64,000 nt of DNA from Candidatus Puniceispirillum sp. (GCA_028383305.1 JAOEVD010000006.1:10001-74000); one strand, 5' to 3'. Positions 19,233 through 28,344 are shown, counted from the first letter of the stretch. Numbers and translations are program-made. Notes: generated by a model from the letters alone, not told the origin.

Positions 19233-20144
19233 TCAGCCCTGTTTTGGATCGTCCCCATCACCGCCACCAATCACCGTGGCAAGATGCGTTTTCCCCGATC
19301 CAGGGCGAAGCGGCTTTTGCTGGCTTTCATGTGGTGCCCAGCCAGTAAGGGTGATGATCTCGAAACTCGCTGGAATCGTTCCATCATCACGCCCAAATCT
19401 GGTTTGATAGATTTCGGCTGCCCGCATGAAAACGGCGCGTCTTGTCAGCTGCCGCAATCGGCCAAGCATGGCGTTTTGTTCACCCATGCCGCGAAGGTCG
19501 GCCATCAAGCAAAACATATTTGGATAGGTCACGGTCAAACGGTCGCTATCGGCCACCGGAAGCGCAAGACCAGCCCGGCCAAGAAGCCCGCCAACATCTT
19601 TGATATCAGCCATCGGCGCACAACGAGGGCTAACCCCGCCAGTTACATCCTGCTCAGCCGCAATTAAGGCCGCGCGTAATTCAAATAGGCTGTTGCCGCC
19701 GAGAAGATTGATCAAACATAGACCATCCGGGCGAAGCAATTTTCGAATTTGCACCATCAGCCCCGGCAGATCATCAACCCAATGGAGATTTAGACAGGAA
19801 AAAACCGCATCAAAGCTGGCATCGGCAAAAGGCAGAGCCGCAAAATCATGGACAATAAAGGGTTTGTCAGCATGTTTGGCAAAAGCCGCTGCCGGATCGC
19901 TATGCAGCATTGTGCCAATTTTGCCTAGCGGTGCGAGATGCATAAAAAGGCGGCTATCATGCGCGCCAAGATCAAGACATAGGTCAAAATCACGCCGCAT
20001 CAAATCAACCCGATCGGCAAGGCGCAAAGCCGCTTCATCCTTTAGAAATGCAAAATTTGCATAGGTCGCGGCAGCCCGTTGCCGGTTTCGGCGCTGAGCA
20101 AGCGGGTCAAATAGCTGTGGTATCATTTCGGTCATGACAGGCAT
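19233..20144 (-). CDS. Class I SAM-dependent methyltransferase, NDUFAF5/BioC-like
   Basis: About 303 residues with a Rossmann-type AdoMet-binding region: motif I LCLDLGAHDSRLF, LPFADASFDAVFSCLNLHWVDDLP (motif II and post-I area) and DGLCLINLLGGNSL. The FDPLAQRRNRQRAA start and LHWVDDLPG are typical of the alphaproteobacterial relatives of mitochondrial NDUFAF5, an assembly factor of complex I; BioC is the other close family. The start is uncertain (20144, 20135 or 20126), and a longer frame reaches 20222. It is divergent from comF, the usual arrangement in this class. The exact substrate is not evident. Confidence 0.78.
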   Translation of the reverse strand: MPVMTEMIPQLFDPLAQRRNRQRAAATYANFAFLKDEAALRLADRVDLMRRDFDLCLDLGAHDSRLFMHLAPLGKIGTMLHSDPAAAFAKHADKPFIVHDFAALPFADASFDAVFSCLNLHWVDDLPGLMVQIRKLLRPDGLCLINLLGGNSLFELRAALIAAEQDVTGGVSPRCAPMADIKDVGGLLGRAGLALPVADSDRLTVTYPNMFCLMADLRGMGEQNAMLGRLRQLTRRAVFMRAAEIYQTRFGRDDGTIPASFEIITLTGWAPHESQQKPLRPGSGKTHLATVIGGGDGDDPKQG

Positions 20145-20280
20145 CTTGTAGGGTCTGCTGGTAAAACCGCAAGCGTTAAATATCGCCATGCCCAGATTAG
20201 CACCTGCAGCATGCTTAAGCATTTTTTTACCGGCTTTTGGCTAGAATGGCTAATCCCAAGGCCGCGTTAAGAGACTGGCA

Positions 20281-20853
20281 ATGCAAACCAAAACCGCCAC
20301 CCGATTCCGGCAGCATTATACCGCATTGCTTGATCTGCGTTTGCCCAAGCAATGCCCGTTATGTCGGCGGTTTTGTTTTGATCATGGCCTTTGCGCCGAT
20401 TGCTGGCAGGGGCTGGTTTTTATCACCCCACCTTTTTGCCAATGCTTTGGGCGGCCGCTTGCCTATGCCATTGGCGATCATCTTTGCGGGTCTTGTTTCA
20501 CCAAAATGCCACCCTTGGCCGAAATCCGAAGCTGCTTTTTATATAATGACCGGTCACGGCAATTGATTTTGAAATTCAAACATGGTGACGCGCTTCATCT
20601 CACCCTTTTATTTGCCCACTTTTTAAAACGCCTTTCACTGCCTTGGAAGAGCCAGACCATTTGTTTGTGCCGATTCCGCTTCATGCCAAACGATATCTTC
20701 ACCGGCGGTTCAACCAATCAGCCCGTGCTGTTAATTGACGATGTGATGATAACGGGTGCCACCCCTTATGAGGCGGTAAGAACCCGTCAAAAAGCGGGAA
20801 GTGGTCCGGTTCGCGGGCTGGTTTTGGCGCGGGTTTTACGCCATGGGCTGTAG
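20281..20853 (+). pseudogene. comF: ComF family protein, damaged (frameshift plus internal deletion)
   Basis: ComF proteins combine an N-terminal zinc finger with a phosphoribosyltransferase-like domain. Residues 1 to about 112 look intact: CPLC, CADCW and CGSC cysteine pairs, YNDRSRQLILKFKHGD. From about 20620 the family sequence continues in another frame (codons starting at 20655 encode DHLFVPIPLHAKRYLHRRFNQ), as if one base were lost in the T5-A4 run at 20620-20628. At about 20720-20730 the original frame resumes directly at VLLIDDVMITGAT, skipping roughly 50 residues that normally lie between FNQ and the PRPP-binding loop. The net frame stays open (190 residues against about 240 normally). 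Probably non-functional, unless the sequence here is wrong. Confidence 0.75.
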
Positions 20854-20989
20854 CCCCTTTATGCAATGCTGATTTTTCGATTGACCCCTATGACAGAGCG
20901 CCGGTTTTGCAGTATGATATCGCAAGTTTTTTCAAGATTGTCGGCAATGCGGCTTGGCACCCATGCTGGCCGCGTCAAATGAGGCAGAA

Positions 20990-21253
20990 ATGGCAAAAAT
21001 TGAAATCTACACCGCAATGGCCTGTCCGTTTTGCACGCGCGCGGTGAAATTACTAACCGCCAAAAACATTGCCTTTGAAGAAATTGATGTGACCTTAAGC
21101 GCGGCAAAACGCCAAACCATGCGAAGCCGTGCCAATGGCCGAACATCGGTGCCACAGATATTTATCAATGATGATCACATTGGTGGCTGTGATGATCTGT
21201 TTGCGCTTGATCAGGCAGGGCATCTCGACAAGCTGTTATCAATGGCGTCCTAA
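20990..21253 (+). CDS. grxC: Glutaredoxin 3
   Basis: Small thiol-disulfide oxidoreductase using glutathione. The 87-residue protein has the dithiol active site CPFC at about residues 13-16, the TSVPQIFI cis-proline segment and the GGCDDL glutathione-binding motif. An in-frame ATG at 20954 would add 12 poorly matching residues, so 20990 is preferred. Its position after comF and before a nitrilase-family gene is common in Alphaproteobacteria. The stop is immediately followed by the next gene. Confidence 0.95.
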   Translation: MAKIEIYTAMACPFCTRAVKLLTAKNIAFEEIDVTLSAAKRQTMRSRANGRTSVPQIFINDDHIGGCDDLFALDQAGHLDKLLSMAS

Positions 21254-21259
21254 TTGGCC

Positions 21260-22087
21260 ATGCTTCGCGTTGCTGCTATCCAATATTGCGCTGGTGACAA
21301 TACCAAAGACACTTTGGCGCATATCCAGCCTTTGATAGCCGAGGCCGCATCGCGTGCAACGCTTGTAGCCCTTCCCGAATGCGCCAGCTATCTTGCTGCC
21401 AGCCGTGAACAACTTGCCACCCATGCTGAATGGGAAGATGACAGCTACAGCCAAAACTGGCTTGCCGATCAGGCGCGGCAATTTGGAATCTGGCTTCTTG
21501 CCGGATCACTGATGATACGCCGTCGCGATGACCATAAATTAGTCAATCAAAGCCTGCTTTTTGGCCCTGATGGCAGCCTTGTCGCAAGCTATGACAAAAT
21601 CCATATGTTTGACGCTGATTTTGGCGATCACAAAAGCTATCGCGAGTCGGCCAGCTTTACCGCAGGTTCAACGCCGATCCTTGCCATGATTGGCGATGTG
21701 CCGGTTGGGCTAAGCATCTGCTATGACGTGCGGTTTCCACATCTTTATCGCCAATTGGCGCTAGGCGGTGCCAAGCTGTTGCTGGTTCCCGCCGCCTTTA
21801 CCGCGACCAGCGGCAAGGCGCATTGGCATATATTGCTTCGGGCACGCGCCATTGAAACGGGCTGTTTTGTCGTGGCACCGGCACAATCTGGAACGCATGC
21901 TGATGGGCTGCAAACCTATGGCCATTCGCTGATCATCAGCCCTTGGGGCGAGATCATTGCCGATGCTGGCGAGGGTAATGCAGTGGTATCGGCCGATCTT
22001 GATTTGGCCGCGGTTGCCAAAGCGCGTCAGGCCATCCCGTCATTAACAACCAATCCAGCGATTGAACCAACGCGTTTCATCAGCTAA
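21260..22087 (+). CDS. Carbon-nitrogen hydrolase (Nit1/Nit2-like amidase)
   Basis: Member of the nitrilase superfamily, most like the Nit1/Nit2 branch that hydrolyses deaminated glutathione or omega-amides. The catalytic triad is visible: Glu in LPECASYL, Lys in YDKIHMFD, Cys in SICYDVRFP. About 275 residues, the normal length. A TTG directly after the grxC stop (21254) and the ATG at 21260 are both possible starts; in either case grxC and this gene are tightly linked, which fits repair of glutathione damage. The substrate is inferred from subfamily and context. Confidence 0.88.
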   Translation: MLRVAAIQYCAGDNTKDTLAHIQPLIAEAASRATLVALPECASYLAASREQLATHAEWEDDSYSQNWLADQARQFGIWLLAGSLMIRRRDDHKLVNQSLLFGPDGSLVASYDKIHMFDADFGDHKSYRESASFTAGSTPILAMIGDVPVGLSICYDVRFPHLYRQLALGGAKLLLVPAAFTATSGKAHWHILLRARAIETGCFVVAPAQSGTHADGLQTYGHSLIISPWGEIIADAGEGNAVVSADLDLAAVAKARQAIPSLTTNPAIEPTRFIS

Positions 22088-22115
22088 TGCGGCAACCGAA
22101 ATGCCCGCAACCGGA

Positions 22116-23072
22116 TCAATCGAGGCCGTTATCACCAATCCGCATATATTTGTCATTTCGATCAGCAATCAGCGCAGCGGCATCCATTCCGGCCATCGAG
22201 TCAAGCTGGGTGGCAAAGGCATCGCCAAGCGCATCAATGGCCGCAACCGGATCACGATGCGCCCCACCAAGCGGCTCGCTTACCACCGAATCGACAACGC
22301 CAAGCTGATGCATCCAGTCCGACGTGATACGCATAGCTTCGGCAGCGTCGCGCGCATGATCAGCACTGCGCCACAGAATCGATGCACAGCCTTCAGGTGA
22401 AATGACGCAATAGATCGCATGTTCATACATCACCACGCGGTTCCCCGTTGCCAGCGCAATTGCACCGCCTGATCCGCCTTCACCGATAATCGCCGCAACC
22501 ATCGGTGTCGGTAATTTCAAACAAGCGCGAATGGCACTGGCAATGGCCTCGGCCTGACCCCGTTCTTCAGCACCGCGTCCGGGATATGCACCCGCCGTGT
22601 CAACAAAACTGAGAACCGGAAGACCATAGCGACCCGCCAAATCCATCAGCCGCGCAGCCTTGCGATAGCCTTCAGGGCGCGCCATGCCAAAATTGCGCTT
22701 GATGCGCTCTTCGGTATTGCTTCCTTTTTCGGTTCCCATCACCATCACCGACTGGCCGCGGAACCGCGCCATGCCGCCAATGATCGCATGATCTTCGGCA
22801 AAATTACGATCCCCGGCAAGCGGGGTAAAATCATCAAAAAGCCGGTCGAAAATGGCGCGGATTTTCGGCCTGTCAGGATGGCGGGCAACCTGCACTTTTT
22901 CCCAGGCGCCAAGCTTTTCATAAGTCTGTTTCAATTCGCGTTCGATGCGGGTTTGCAATTTGCCGATTTCATCAGCGATATTGATGCTGCCATCGGTACT
23001 CATATGGCGAAGCTCTTCGACCTTTCCCTCGAGATTGGCAATCGGTTTTTCAAAATCAAGAAAATGTCTCAT
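22116..23072 (-). CDS. accA: Acetyl-CoA carboxylase carboxyltransferase subunit alpha
   Basis: AccA pairs with AccD to move the carboxyl group from biotin carboxyl carrier protein to acetyl-CoA, the committed step of fatty-acid synthesis. The 318-residue sequence shows the family start (FLDFEKPIANLEGKVEEL), the crotonase-type oxyanion-hole region GGMARFRGQSVMVMGTEKG, and the VAAIIGEGGSGGAIAL core with SPEGCASILW. Length is normal. It follows xerD on the same strand with a 73-bp gap. accD is not in the window. Confidence 0.97.
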   Translation of the reverse strand: MRHFLDFEKPIANLEGKVEELRHMSTDGSINIADEIGKLQTRIERELKQTYEKLGAWEKVQVARHPDRPKIRAIFDRLFDDFTPLAGDRNFAEDHAIIGGMARFRGQSVMVMGTEKGSNTEERIKRNFGMARPEGYRKAARLMDLAGRYGLPVLSFVDTAGAYPGRGAEERGQAEAIASAIRACLKLPTPMVAAIIGEGGSGGAIALATGNRVVMYEHAIYCVISPEGCASILWRSADHARDAAEAMRITSDWMHQLGVVDSVVSEPLGGAHRDPVAAIDALGDAFATQLDSMAGMDAAALIADRNDKYMRIGDNGLD

Positions 23073-23145
23073 TTCGGGGTCATTCCATTCTACGTCAGGT
23101 CAACGCGCATTCTAAACTATCGCGAACTGTAACTTTGGAGGCAGT

Positions 23146-24093
23146 TTATCTATCTTGACGGCGAGTGGCAAGCGGATGCGCCGATGCCACCAATCCGGCA
23201 AGCCGATCGGGGCGGCTTGCAGTATAGATTTGTGTTGTTGAAATATCAGCATGGCCAAGAAGGCTTTGCAAACTGCGAAGATCGGCACCACGATTCAGCA
23301 TATGTGTCGCAAAGGAATGGCGCAATTTATGCGGGCTAACCCGCGCCGCATCAATATCTGCCGCAATGGCCAGCTTTTTCAGCATCTGCGCAAATTGATG
23401 GCGGGTCATCACCGACCCATCATCCGACGGAAACATGACATCAGACAAAACAAAACCAGCATTGCCATCACGGCATTCGATCCAGCGTGCCGCCACTGCC
23501 CGCGCCGTATCGCCAAGCGGGACAACGCGTTCACGTCCACCCTTTCCGGTGACCAAAATCACTTCAGGATTGCGCCTGAATTGCGAAACCAGAAGGCCAA
23601 CCAATTCCGAAACGCGAAGCCCTGTTGCATATAAAATTTCCAGCATCGCCAAGGCACGCAATGCCGCCAGTTCAGGCATCATAGCTGCGGCGGCTTCAAA
23701 CAGGCGGATGACCTCGGCTTCACTCAGGCTTTTGGGAAGTGAGACCGGCAAAGACGGATTGTCGATCCAGCAGGTTGGGTTATCCGACCGAAGCCCATCT
23801 TCGACAGCCCAGCCCATAAATTGACGTAACGCACTGAGCCGCCTTGCAACCGAACGCGGGGATAATTGGCGTTGATGCCACCATGCAATAACCGCCCGTA
23901 ATTCATCTGCATTGCATGCTGCAAGCGTCTGGCCATTTTTGGCAAGACCCATCTGGCAATCAAAAAGATCGCGCCGATAGGCGGCAAGCGTGTTTGGTGA
24001 CGCTGCCCTCATGGCCGAAATGGCCTGAAGAAACCCGTCAATAAGCGGGTCATGCCGGTCGGCAGTTTTATCGATGCTAGCTTTGCGTGCCAT
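23146..24093 (-). CDS. xerD: Tyrosine recombinase XerD
   Basis: Site-specific recombinase that, with XerC, resolves chromosome dimers at dif. The N-terminal SAM-like core-binding domain covers about residues 15-105. The catalytic domain carries the expected set Arg160, Lys184, His255, Arg258, His281 and Tyr290. At 315 residues the length is standard. XerD rather than XerC is chosen from its position next to accA and aroK-aroB, where xerD lies in many Alphaproteobacteria. Its ATG overlaps the end of the upstream exported-protein gene by 17 bp, so it is probably co-translated with it. Confidence 0.92.
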   Translation of the reverse strand: MARKASIDKTADRHDPLIDGFLQAISAMRAASPNTLAAYRRDLFDCQMGLAKNGQTLAACNADELRAVIAWWHQRQLSPRSVARRLSALRQFMGWAVEDGLRSDNPTCWIDNPSLPVSLPKSLSEAEVIRLFEAAAAMMPELAALRALAMLEILYATGLRVSELVGLLVSQFRRNPEVILVTGKGGRERVVPLGDTARAVAARWIECRDGNAGFVLSDVMFPSDDGSVMTRHQFAQMLKKLAIAADIDAARVSPHKLRHSFATHMLNRGADLRSLQSLLGHADISTTQIYTASRPDRLAGLVASAHPLATRRQDR

Positions 24094-26167
24094 CGGGTAT
24101 CATTGCAGCCAAACGCTGCATTAAATGCGCCGCAATGATCTCGTGAGCAAAAGCTTTGGCAACGTCACCCTGTCCGATCATATCAAGCGCGCGGATCACA
24201 GCGGCCAGATCTGCCGGATTGGTTTTTTCAAGCCCCACATCATGCAACAGCCAATTGGCAAGCAGCACGGTTTCGGCAACATGACGCGCCTCTGCCGCGG
24301 CCGTGACCGCCTTTAGCAATAGCGGCGGCAAGCCGGCAAAGCCCTGACCCGATACGGGTGCATTTTTCACAAGATCAAGCCAATCCTGTTCATCCACCGC
24401 CACACCGGCAGCCTCAAGAACAGGCAGAATATGCCACATATTCAACGTGCTGATCACATTTGTATCAACCGCATCGCCCGACAGCCCACGCAGTAATTCA
24501 GCGGCCTTCAGCGCCTCGCCATTGCCCGCAAAAGCGGCAAGAGTTGTGGTGTCATTCGGCTGGTTTATTGCCAGCAGAAACGCCATTTTCGGCGCTACAT
24601 CCAGATCATCAAACCGCATATTGGCCGCCACTGACTCATCGGCAAGCGCATTACGCACCAATTCGGCGTAAAGCGGCAACATCACCGCGCCATTGCCACC
24701 ATTGATTTCGGCCTTGATCGCCTTTGCCACCAGCGCCAACCGATCGGTTTGCGTATCGGCATCAAGTGCCCGCCATGCAAGCGCGGTGGTAAGCGCATCA
24801 CCCCTGCCATCAAGCTGCGCCAATGCCAATTGCGGATCATTATTTTCCTGTCCGGCACTGCGCCATAATTTGCCGGCCTGACGATGCGTGATCAGCCCGC
24901 GATTCAACCCATCAAAGGTCGAAACCATGCGGGCATCCGGCCCCAAAAATTTCAATTTTATGACGGTTTCGGCCATTTGTTTTGGCAGAACGGCAAGCCC
25001 TTCAAGTGGGATTGGCCGGTTCGCCACATCCATCAGCACGATATGCGCCGAATCAAGCTTGGCCGGATCAAGCTTGGCCAGATCAGCGGGCGTCGCCAGA
25101 TTATTGTTCAAAACCTCATTCACAAGGCCGAAAAAGATCGGATCATCAACACCATTTGCCGCCAGAATATCAGCCGCAAATCGCGCCCCGCCCGTTTTGC
25201 CCTGAACCGCCTGACAGATCACATTTGATTTATGCCAAAACGGATCCATTGTCTGGGTGATCTGACGGCTGACAATGCTGCATGCCGCAACATCATCACG
25301 GATCATCAAATAATGTTCGGTTAGCCAGCGTCGCCAATCAGCCCATTTTTCGGCTTCGGGAAGCTGCACTGCAAGCAAGGCAAGGTCACTTGATCTGCCA
25401 CCATTTGCCAGAAAGGCCAAGCGCGCCTCGACAAGATCGGCAGCGACATTATTTGCCCCGCTTGGCGGCACTGATTGCCGCGCAACGACTTCATAAGCAA
25501 GTTCGGCAATCGCCTTTGACTGGCTGGCAATTGCTGATTTTTGCAGCAGGAACACCGCATCACGAGCCGAAGTTCCGCGCCAGATCAGACTGTCAAGCTG
25601 GCTATTGCCCGTATCGCCAACACCAATCGCCGCAAGCCCGACATCCGAAATATTCCGGCGGCCAATTTTGGCACTGCTGTAAACATCATTTGTTCCTAGA
25701 CCATTATTTGGCGCTATCTGGCTGGCATTTGCCGCTGCTGGCAGGCCGGTTTCAGCCGGTTCGGTTGCCAGTGATTCAGTTGCCAGTGATTCAGTAGCCT
25801 GCGGTTCGGCAGCCTGCGGTTCGGTTGGCATATCTAGCGCCTGATCGGCAGGTTCGGCAATGATGATCGGGTTTGTTTTGGGTTGTTCGCCATCTTCGAC
25901 AGCCAAGGCCTTATCAATCGCTTGGTCAATATTCAGCGGGCTGTTGACCGCAATTTTGCCTCTATCAGCTGGCGTTGGCGCGATTGACAGCAGATTGACC
26001 GGTTCGCCTTGTTGGGCGCCGGCTGGCAATAGACCAGCGCCAAGCCAAACCGATGCTATCAAAACCGAAACCGCCAAACGCGGACGATTGAACAGTGCCA
26101 AACGCGAATATGAGAGACCCGAGCCTGATTGGCGCAACATATCAGGCTTATTTTGGCAGCGTTTCAT
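24077..26167 (-). CDS. Large exported protein of unknown function
   Basis: About 696 residues from the ATG at 26167, which has AAGG 9 nt upstream; a longer frame starts at 26230. An unusually long basic N-region precedes a hydrophobic stretch near residues 30-50 that ends in PAGAQQ, so it is probably exported or membrane-anchored. Residues about 70-160 are acidic, Pro/Ala-rich and contain five 5-residue repeats. From about residue 190 the sequence is almost all alpha-helical with many AL/LA pairs, as in helical-repeat (TPR- or HEAT-like) proteins, but I cannot name a family. It overlaps xerD downstream (17 bp) and a 45-residue membrane protein gene upstream (20 bp). Function unknown. Confidence 0.8.
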   Translation of the reverse strand: MKRCQNKPDMLRQSGSGLSYSRLALFNRPRLAVSVLIASVWLGAGLLPAGAQQGEPVNLLSIAPTPADRGKIAVNSPLNIDQAIDKALAVEDGEQPKTNPIIIAEPADQALDMPTEPQAAEPQATESLATESLATEPAETGLPAAANASQIAPNNGLGTNDVYSSAKIGRRNISDVGLAAIGVGDTGNSQLDSLIWRGTSARDAVFLLQKSAIASQSKAIAELAYEVVARQSVPPSGANNVAADLVEARLAFLANGGRSSDLALLAVQLPEAEKWADWRRWLTEHYLMIRDDVAACSIVSRQITQTMDPFWHKSNVICQAVQGKTGGARFAADILAANGVDDPIFFGLVNEVLNNNLATPADLAKLDPAKLDSAHIVLMDVANRPIPLEGLAVLPKQMAETVIKLKFLGPDARMVSTFDGLNRGLITHRQAGKLWRSAGQENNDPQLALAQLDGRGDALTTALAWRALDADTQTDRLALVAKAIKAEINGGNGAVMLPLYAELVRNALADESVAANMRFDDLDVAPKMAFLLAINQPNDTTTLAAFAGNGEALKAAELLRGLSGDAVDTNVISTLNMWHILPVLEAAGVAVDEQDWLDLVKNAPVSGQGFAGLPPLLLKAVTAAAEARHVAETVLLANWLLHDVGLEKTNPADLAAVIRALDMIGQGDVAKAFAHEIIAAHLMQRLAAMIPDGTQS
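25757..25828 (-). repeat. 15-bp coding repeats (five-residue units)
   Basis: Within the exported-protein gene five successive 15-bp units encode EPQAA, EPQAT, ESLAT, ESLAT and EPAET. Units three and four are nearly identical in DNA, so recent slippage or duplication is likely. The segment is in the predicted disordered linker. Confidence 0.6.
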
Positions 26168-26285
26168 TGGAAATAACCTTGTTAATGGCAACGGTTGGGG
26201 CAGGGATTTGCCAATTTGACAATACAACAAGACCGACAGCAGAAAGCCCAGCCAGCATTAAAAATATAATCGAAATCCGTGTCAT
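26148..26285 (-). CDS. Small single-span membrane protein (45 residues)
   Basis: A 45-residue gene below common length cut-offs. The ATG at 26285 is preceded by a GGAAAAG site. Residues 4-23 form one hydrophobic segment (ISIIFLMLAGLSAVGLVVLS), followed by a short periplasmic tail WQIPAPTVAINKVISNETLP. The IPAPT...KVI..E..P pattern resembles small membrane proteins I recall upstream of the same large gene in other Alphaproteobacteria; that recollection should be tested. Its stop lies 20 bp inside the start of the large exported-protein gene, so the two are very likely translated together and may work together. Confidence 0.72.
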   Translation of the reverse strand: MTRISIIFLMLAGLSAVGLVVLSNWQIPAPTVAINKVISNETLPK

Positions 26286-26619
26286 GTCTTTTCCATATCC
26301 CCGTAGTCATTTCAGGCCATTTTGGGTCGGCACTTCTGGCCTAAATTTTCGGCCACGCTTTTTTAACCCATGCCATCTTCGCCGATTTTAATCGGAACGA
26401 TTTCCCTTCAAAGGATGAAAGGCTTAGAAACAACCATAGGCTGTTAAAGCCAGACATCACTTCTGGTTCCAGAAACAAGGTATTTATGTCGATATTATGT
26501 CGGCAATTAGGCAAAGTAACAAGACACGTCATATTTTTGCAGCCTTTTTGCGAAATTGTCAGGCGGCAAGGCCGCTTCTTCTATTCCCCTTGACCATTTG
26601 CATCGCTATGCTAGCCCTT
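26286..26619. other. Divergent intergenic region between the small membrane protein and aroK
   Basis: 334 bp, A/T-rich, no gene seen. It should hold the promoters of both transcription units. TTGACC at 26590-26595 on the plus strand has no good -10 box at the right distance, so I do not call a promoter. Confidence 0.35.
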
Positions 26620-27216
26620 ATGAAAGCTTCGCCGAAACCAGCGCCCCGCAAACCCAATCCAGCCCCAGTGCTTGCCGGCTCGATTGCCGCACGGCTTGAC
26701 CGCCCGGTGGTGCTTGTTGGCCTTATGGGAAGCGGTAAATCAGCCGTTGGGCGGCGCGCCGCAAAACAGCTTGGGATTGTGTTCAACGACAGTGACCAAT
26801 TAATCGTCAAGGCAGCCGGTATCAGCATTGCCGAAATTTTTGAGCTTGCCGGTGAAGTGAAGTTTCGTGAAATGGAACGAAAGACGCTTGGCAATCTGGC
26901 TTTGGCATCACCGCAAATCATTGCCACTGGCGGGGGGGCATTTTGTCAGGACGCCACCGCCGAACTGCTTTTGCACCATACATTAACCATTTGGCTAAAG
27001 GCATCGCCCGCGACATTGCTGTCACGCATTGGCAATACAAAAACGCGGCCATTGCTGCATAATGGTGACCCACTGGCAACACTCACCCGCCTCGATGAAC
27101 AGCGCGCACCCTTCTATCAAAAAGCCCACATTCATCTAGATACTGATGGATTATCAACATACAAGGCGATGATGGCGCTACTTCACGCGCTTGACACTCA
27201 TCTGCCAAGGCAGTAG
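26620..27216 (+). CDS. aroK: Shikimate kinase
   Basis: Phosphorylates shikimate with ATP in the chorismate pathway. The Walker A loop GLMGSGKS lies at about residues 34-41. It is followed by the shikimate-binding Asp in NDSDQLI, the REME segment and the glycine-rich ATGGGAF. The start is uncertain: the open frame extends to 26497, but homologues start near the MKASPKP methionine chosen here (198 residues). It is directly followed by aroB, the usual pair. Confidence 0.93.
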   Translation: MKASPKPAPRKPNPAPVLAGSIAARLDRPVVLVGLMGSGKSAVGRRAAKQLGIVFNDSDQLIVKAAGISIAEIFELAGEVKFREMERKTLGNLALASPQIIATGGGAFCQDATAELLLHHTLTIWLKASPATLLSRIGNTKTRPLLHNGDPLATLTRLDEQRAPFYQKAHIHLDTDGLSTYKAMMALLHALDTHLPRQ

Positions 27217-27228
27217 GTGACTTTAAAC

Positions 27229-28344
27229 ATGCAACAAGAAACATTAACCGTCGGTCTTAGTCAGCGCGCCTATGACATTGTCATTGGCCCTGATCTGATT
27301 GATCGGGCCGGATCAATCCTTGGCCCGATCGCGGCCAATCGTCATATCATCATCGTCAGCGACAAAACCGTTGCCACGCTTCATCTTGATCGTCTAACGG
27401 CAGGATTGAAAAGCACAGCGCGCGCGATTGACCATTTTGCCGTTGCCGCTGGTGAGGCCAGCAAATCAATGACCATTCTGGCAAAGCTGCTTGACGATAT
27501 TCTGGCTGTTGGCGTCGATCGGTCGGTATTGCTGATTGCTTTTGGTGGCGGGGTTGTTGGTGATCTGGCTGGCTTTGCCGCCGCAAGCCTGTTGCGCGGC
27601 GTTGATTTTGTTCAAATCCCAACAAGTCTTTTGGCGCAGGTTGATAGTTCGGTTGGTGGTAAAACCGGCGTGAATGCCGCTTCGGGGAAAAATCTGATTG
27701 GTGCCTTTTACCAGCCAAAGGCTGTGCTTGTCGATACCAGCCTTTTGGCAAGCTTGCCAGATCGGGAATTGCGCGCTGGCTATGCTGAAATGGTTAAATA
27801 TGGACTTTTGGGTGACGTCGCATTTTTTGACTGGCTTGACGTCAATAGCAGCGCTGTTCTGGCATTAGAACCCGCCGCAATCATGCATGCCATCCATACA
27901 TCATGCAGTGCCAAAGCGCGTATTGTCGAAGCCGATGAACGCGAAGCTGGAAAACGGGCCTTGTTAAATCTTGGCCATACCTTTGCGCATGCGTTTGAAG
28001 CTGAAGCCGGATATAACGGAAACCTGCTTCATGGCGAAGCGGTTGCCGCTGGCATGGGGCTAGCTTTTGACCTGTCGGTTGATTTAGGTTTTTGTGCGCG
28101 CGATGATGCAGCAAAATGCAAAGCGCACCTTCGCGCGGTTGGTCTTCCTGCCGGACAAGCCGATCTTGCCGCTGGCAACGCTGTGCCGAGCAAGCTTATT
28201 GCCCATATGAAACATGATAAGAAAATGCGCGACGGCCGAATGTATTTCATTCTTGTCAACGCCATTGGTGACGCCTTTGTCAGCGGCGATGTGCCGCAAG
28301 GCGCTGTCGAAACGCTACTTCAACGAGGTGCAAATGCTGTCTAG
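27229..28344 (+). CDS. aroB: 3-dehydroquinate synthase
   Basis: Converts DAHP to 3-dehydroquinate, the second step of the shikimate pathway, using NAD and a divalent metal. The protein has the NAD-binding GGGVVGDLAGFAA segment, the PTSLLAQVDSSVGGKTGVN motif, the metal-binding Glu in AEMVKYG, and the histidines of NLGHTFAHAFE and LLHGEAVA. About 371 residues. A GTG at 27217 directly after the aroK stop is also in frame, but the ATG at 27229 has TAGGTGA 8 nt upstream. It overlaps the downstream CNNM/CBS gene by 11 bp. Confidence 0.96.
   Translation: MQQETLTVGLSQRAYDIVIGPDLIDRAGSILGPIAANRHIIIVSDKTVATLHLDRLTAGLKSTARAIDHFAVAAGEASKSMTILAKLLDDILAVGVDRSVLLIAFGGGVVGDLAGFAAASLLRGVDFVQIPTSLLAQVDSSVGGKTGVNAASGKNLIGAFYQPKAVLVDTSLLASLPDRELRAGYAEMVKYGLLGDVAFFDWLDVNSSAVLALEPAAIMHAIHTSCSAKARIVEADEREAGKRALLNLGHTFAHAFEAEAGYNGNLLHGEAVAAGMGLAFDLSVDLGFCARDDAAKCKAHLRAVGLPAGQADLAAGNAVPSKLIAHMKHDKKMRDGRMYFILVNAIGDAFVSGDVPQGAVETLLQRGANAV

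Noticed and set aside
25040-25090. Repeated GATCAAGCTTGGCC in the exported-protein gene
   Set aside because: It encodes two similar KLDPAKLD segments in frame; ordinary local duplication, no sign of a mobile element.
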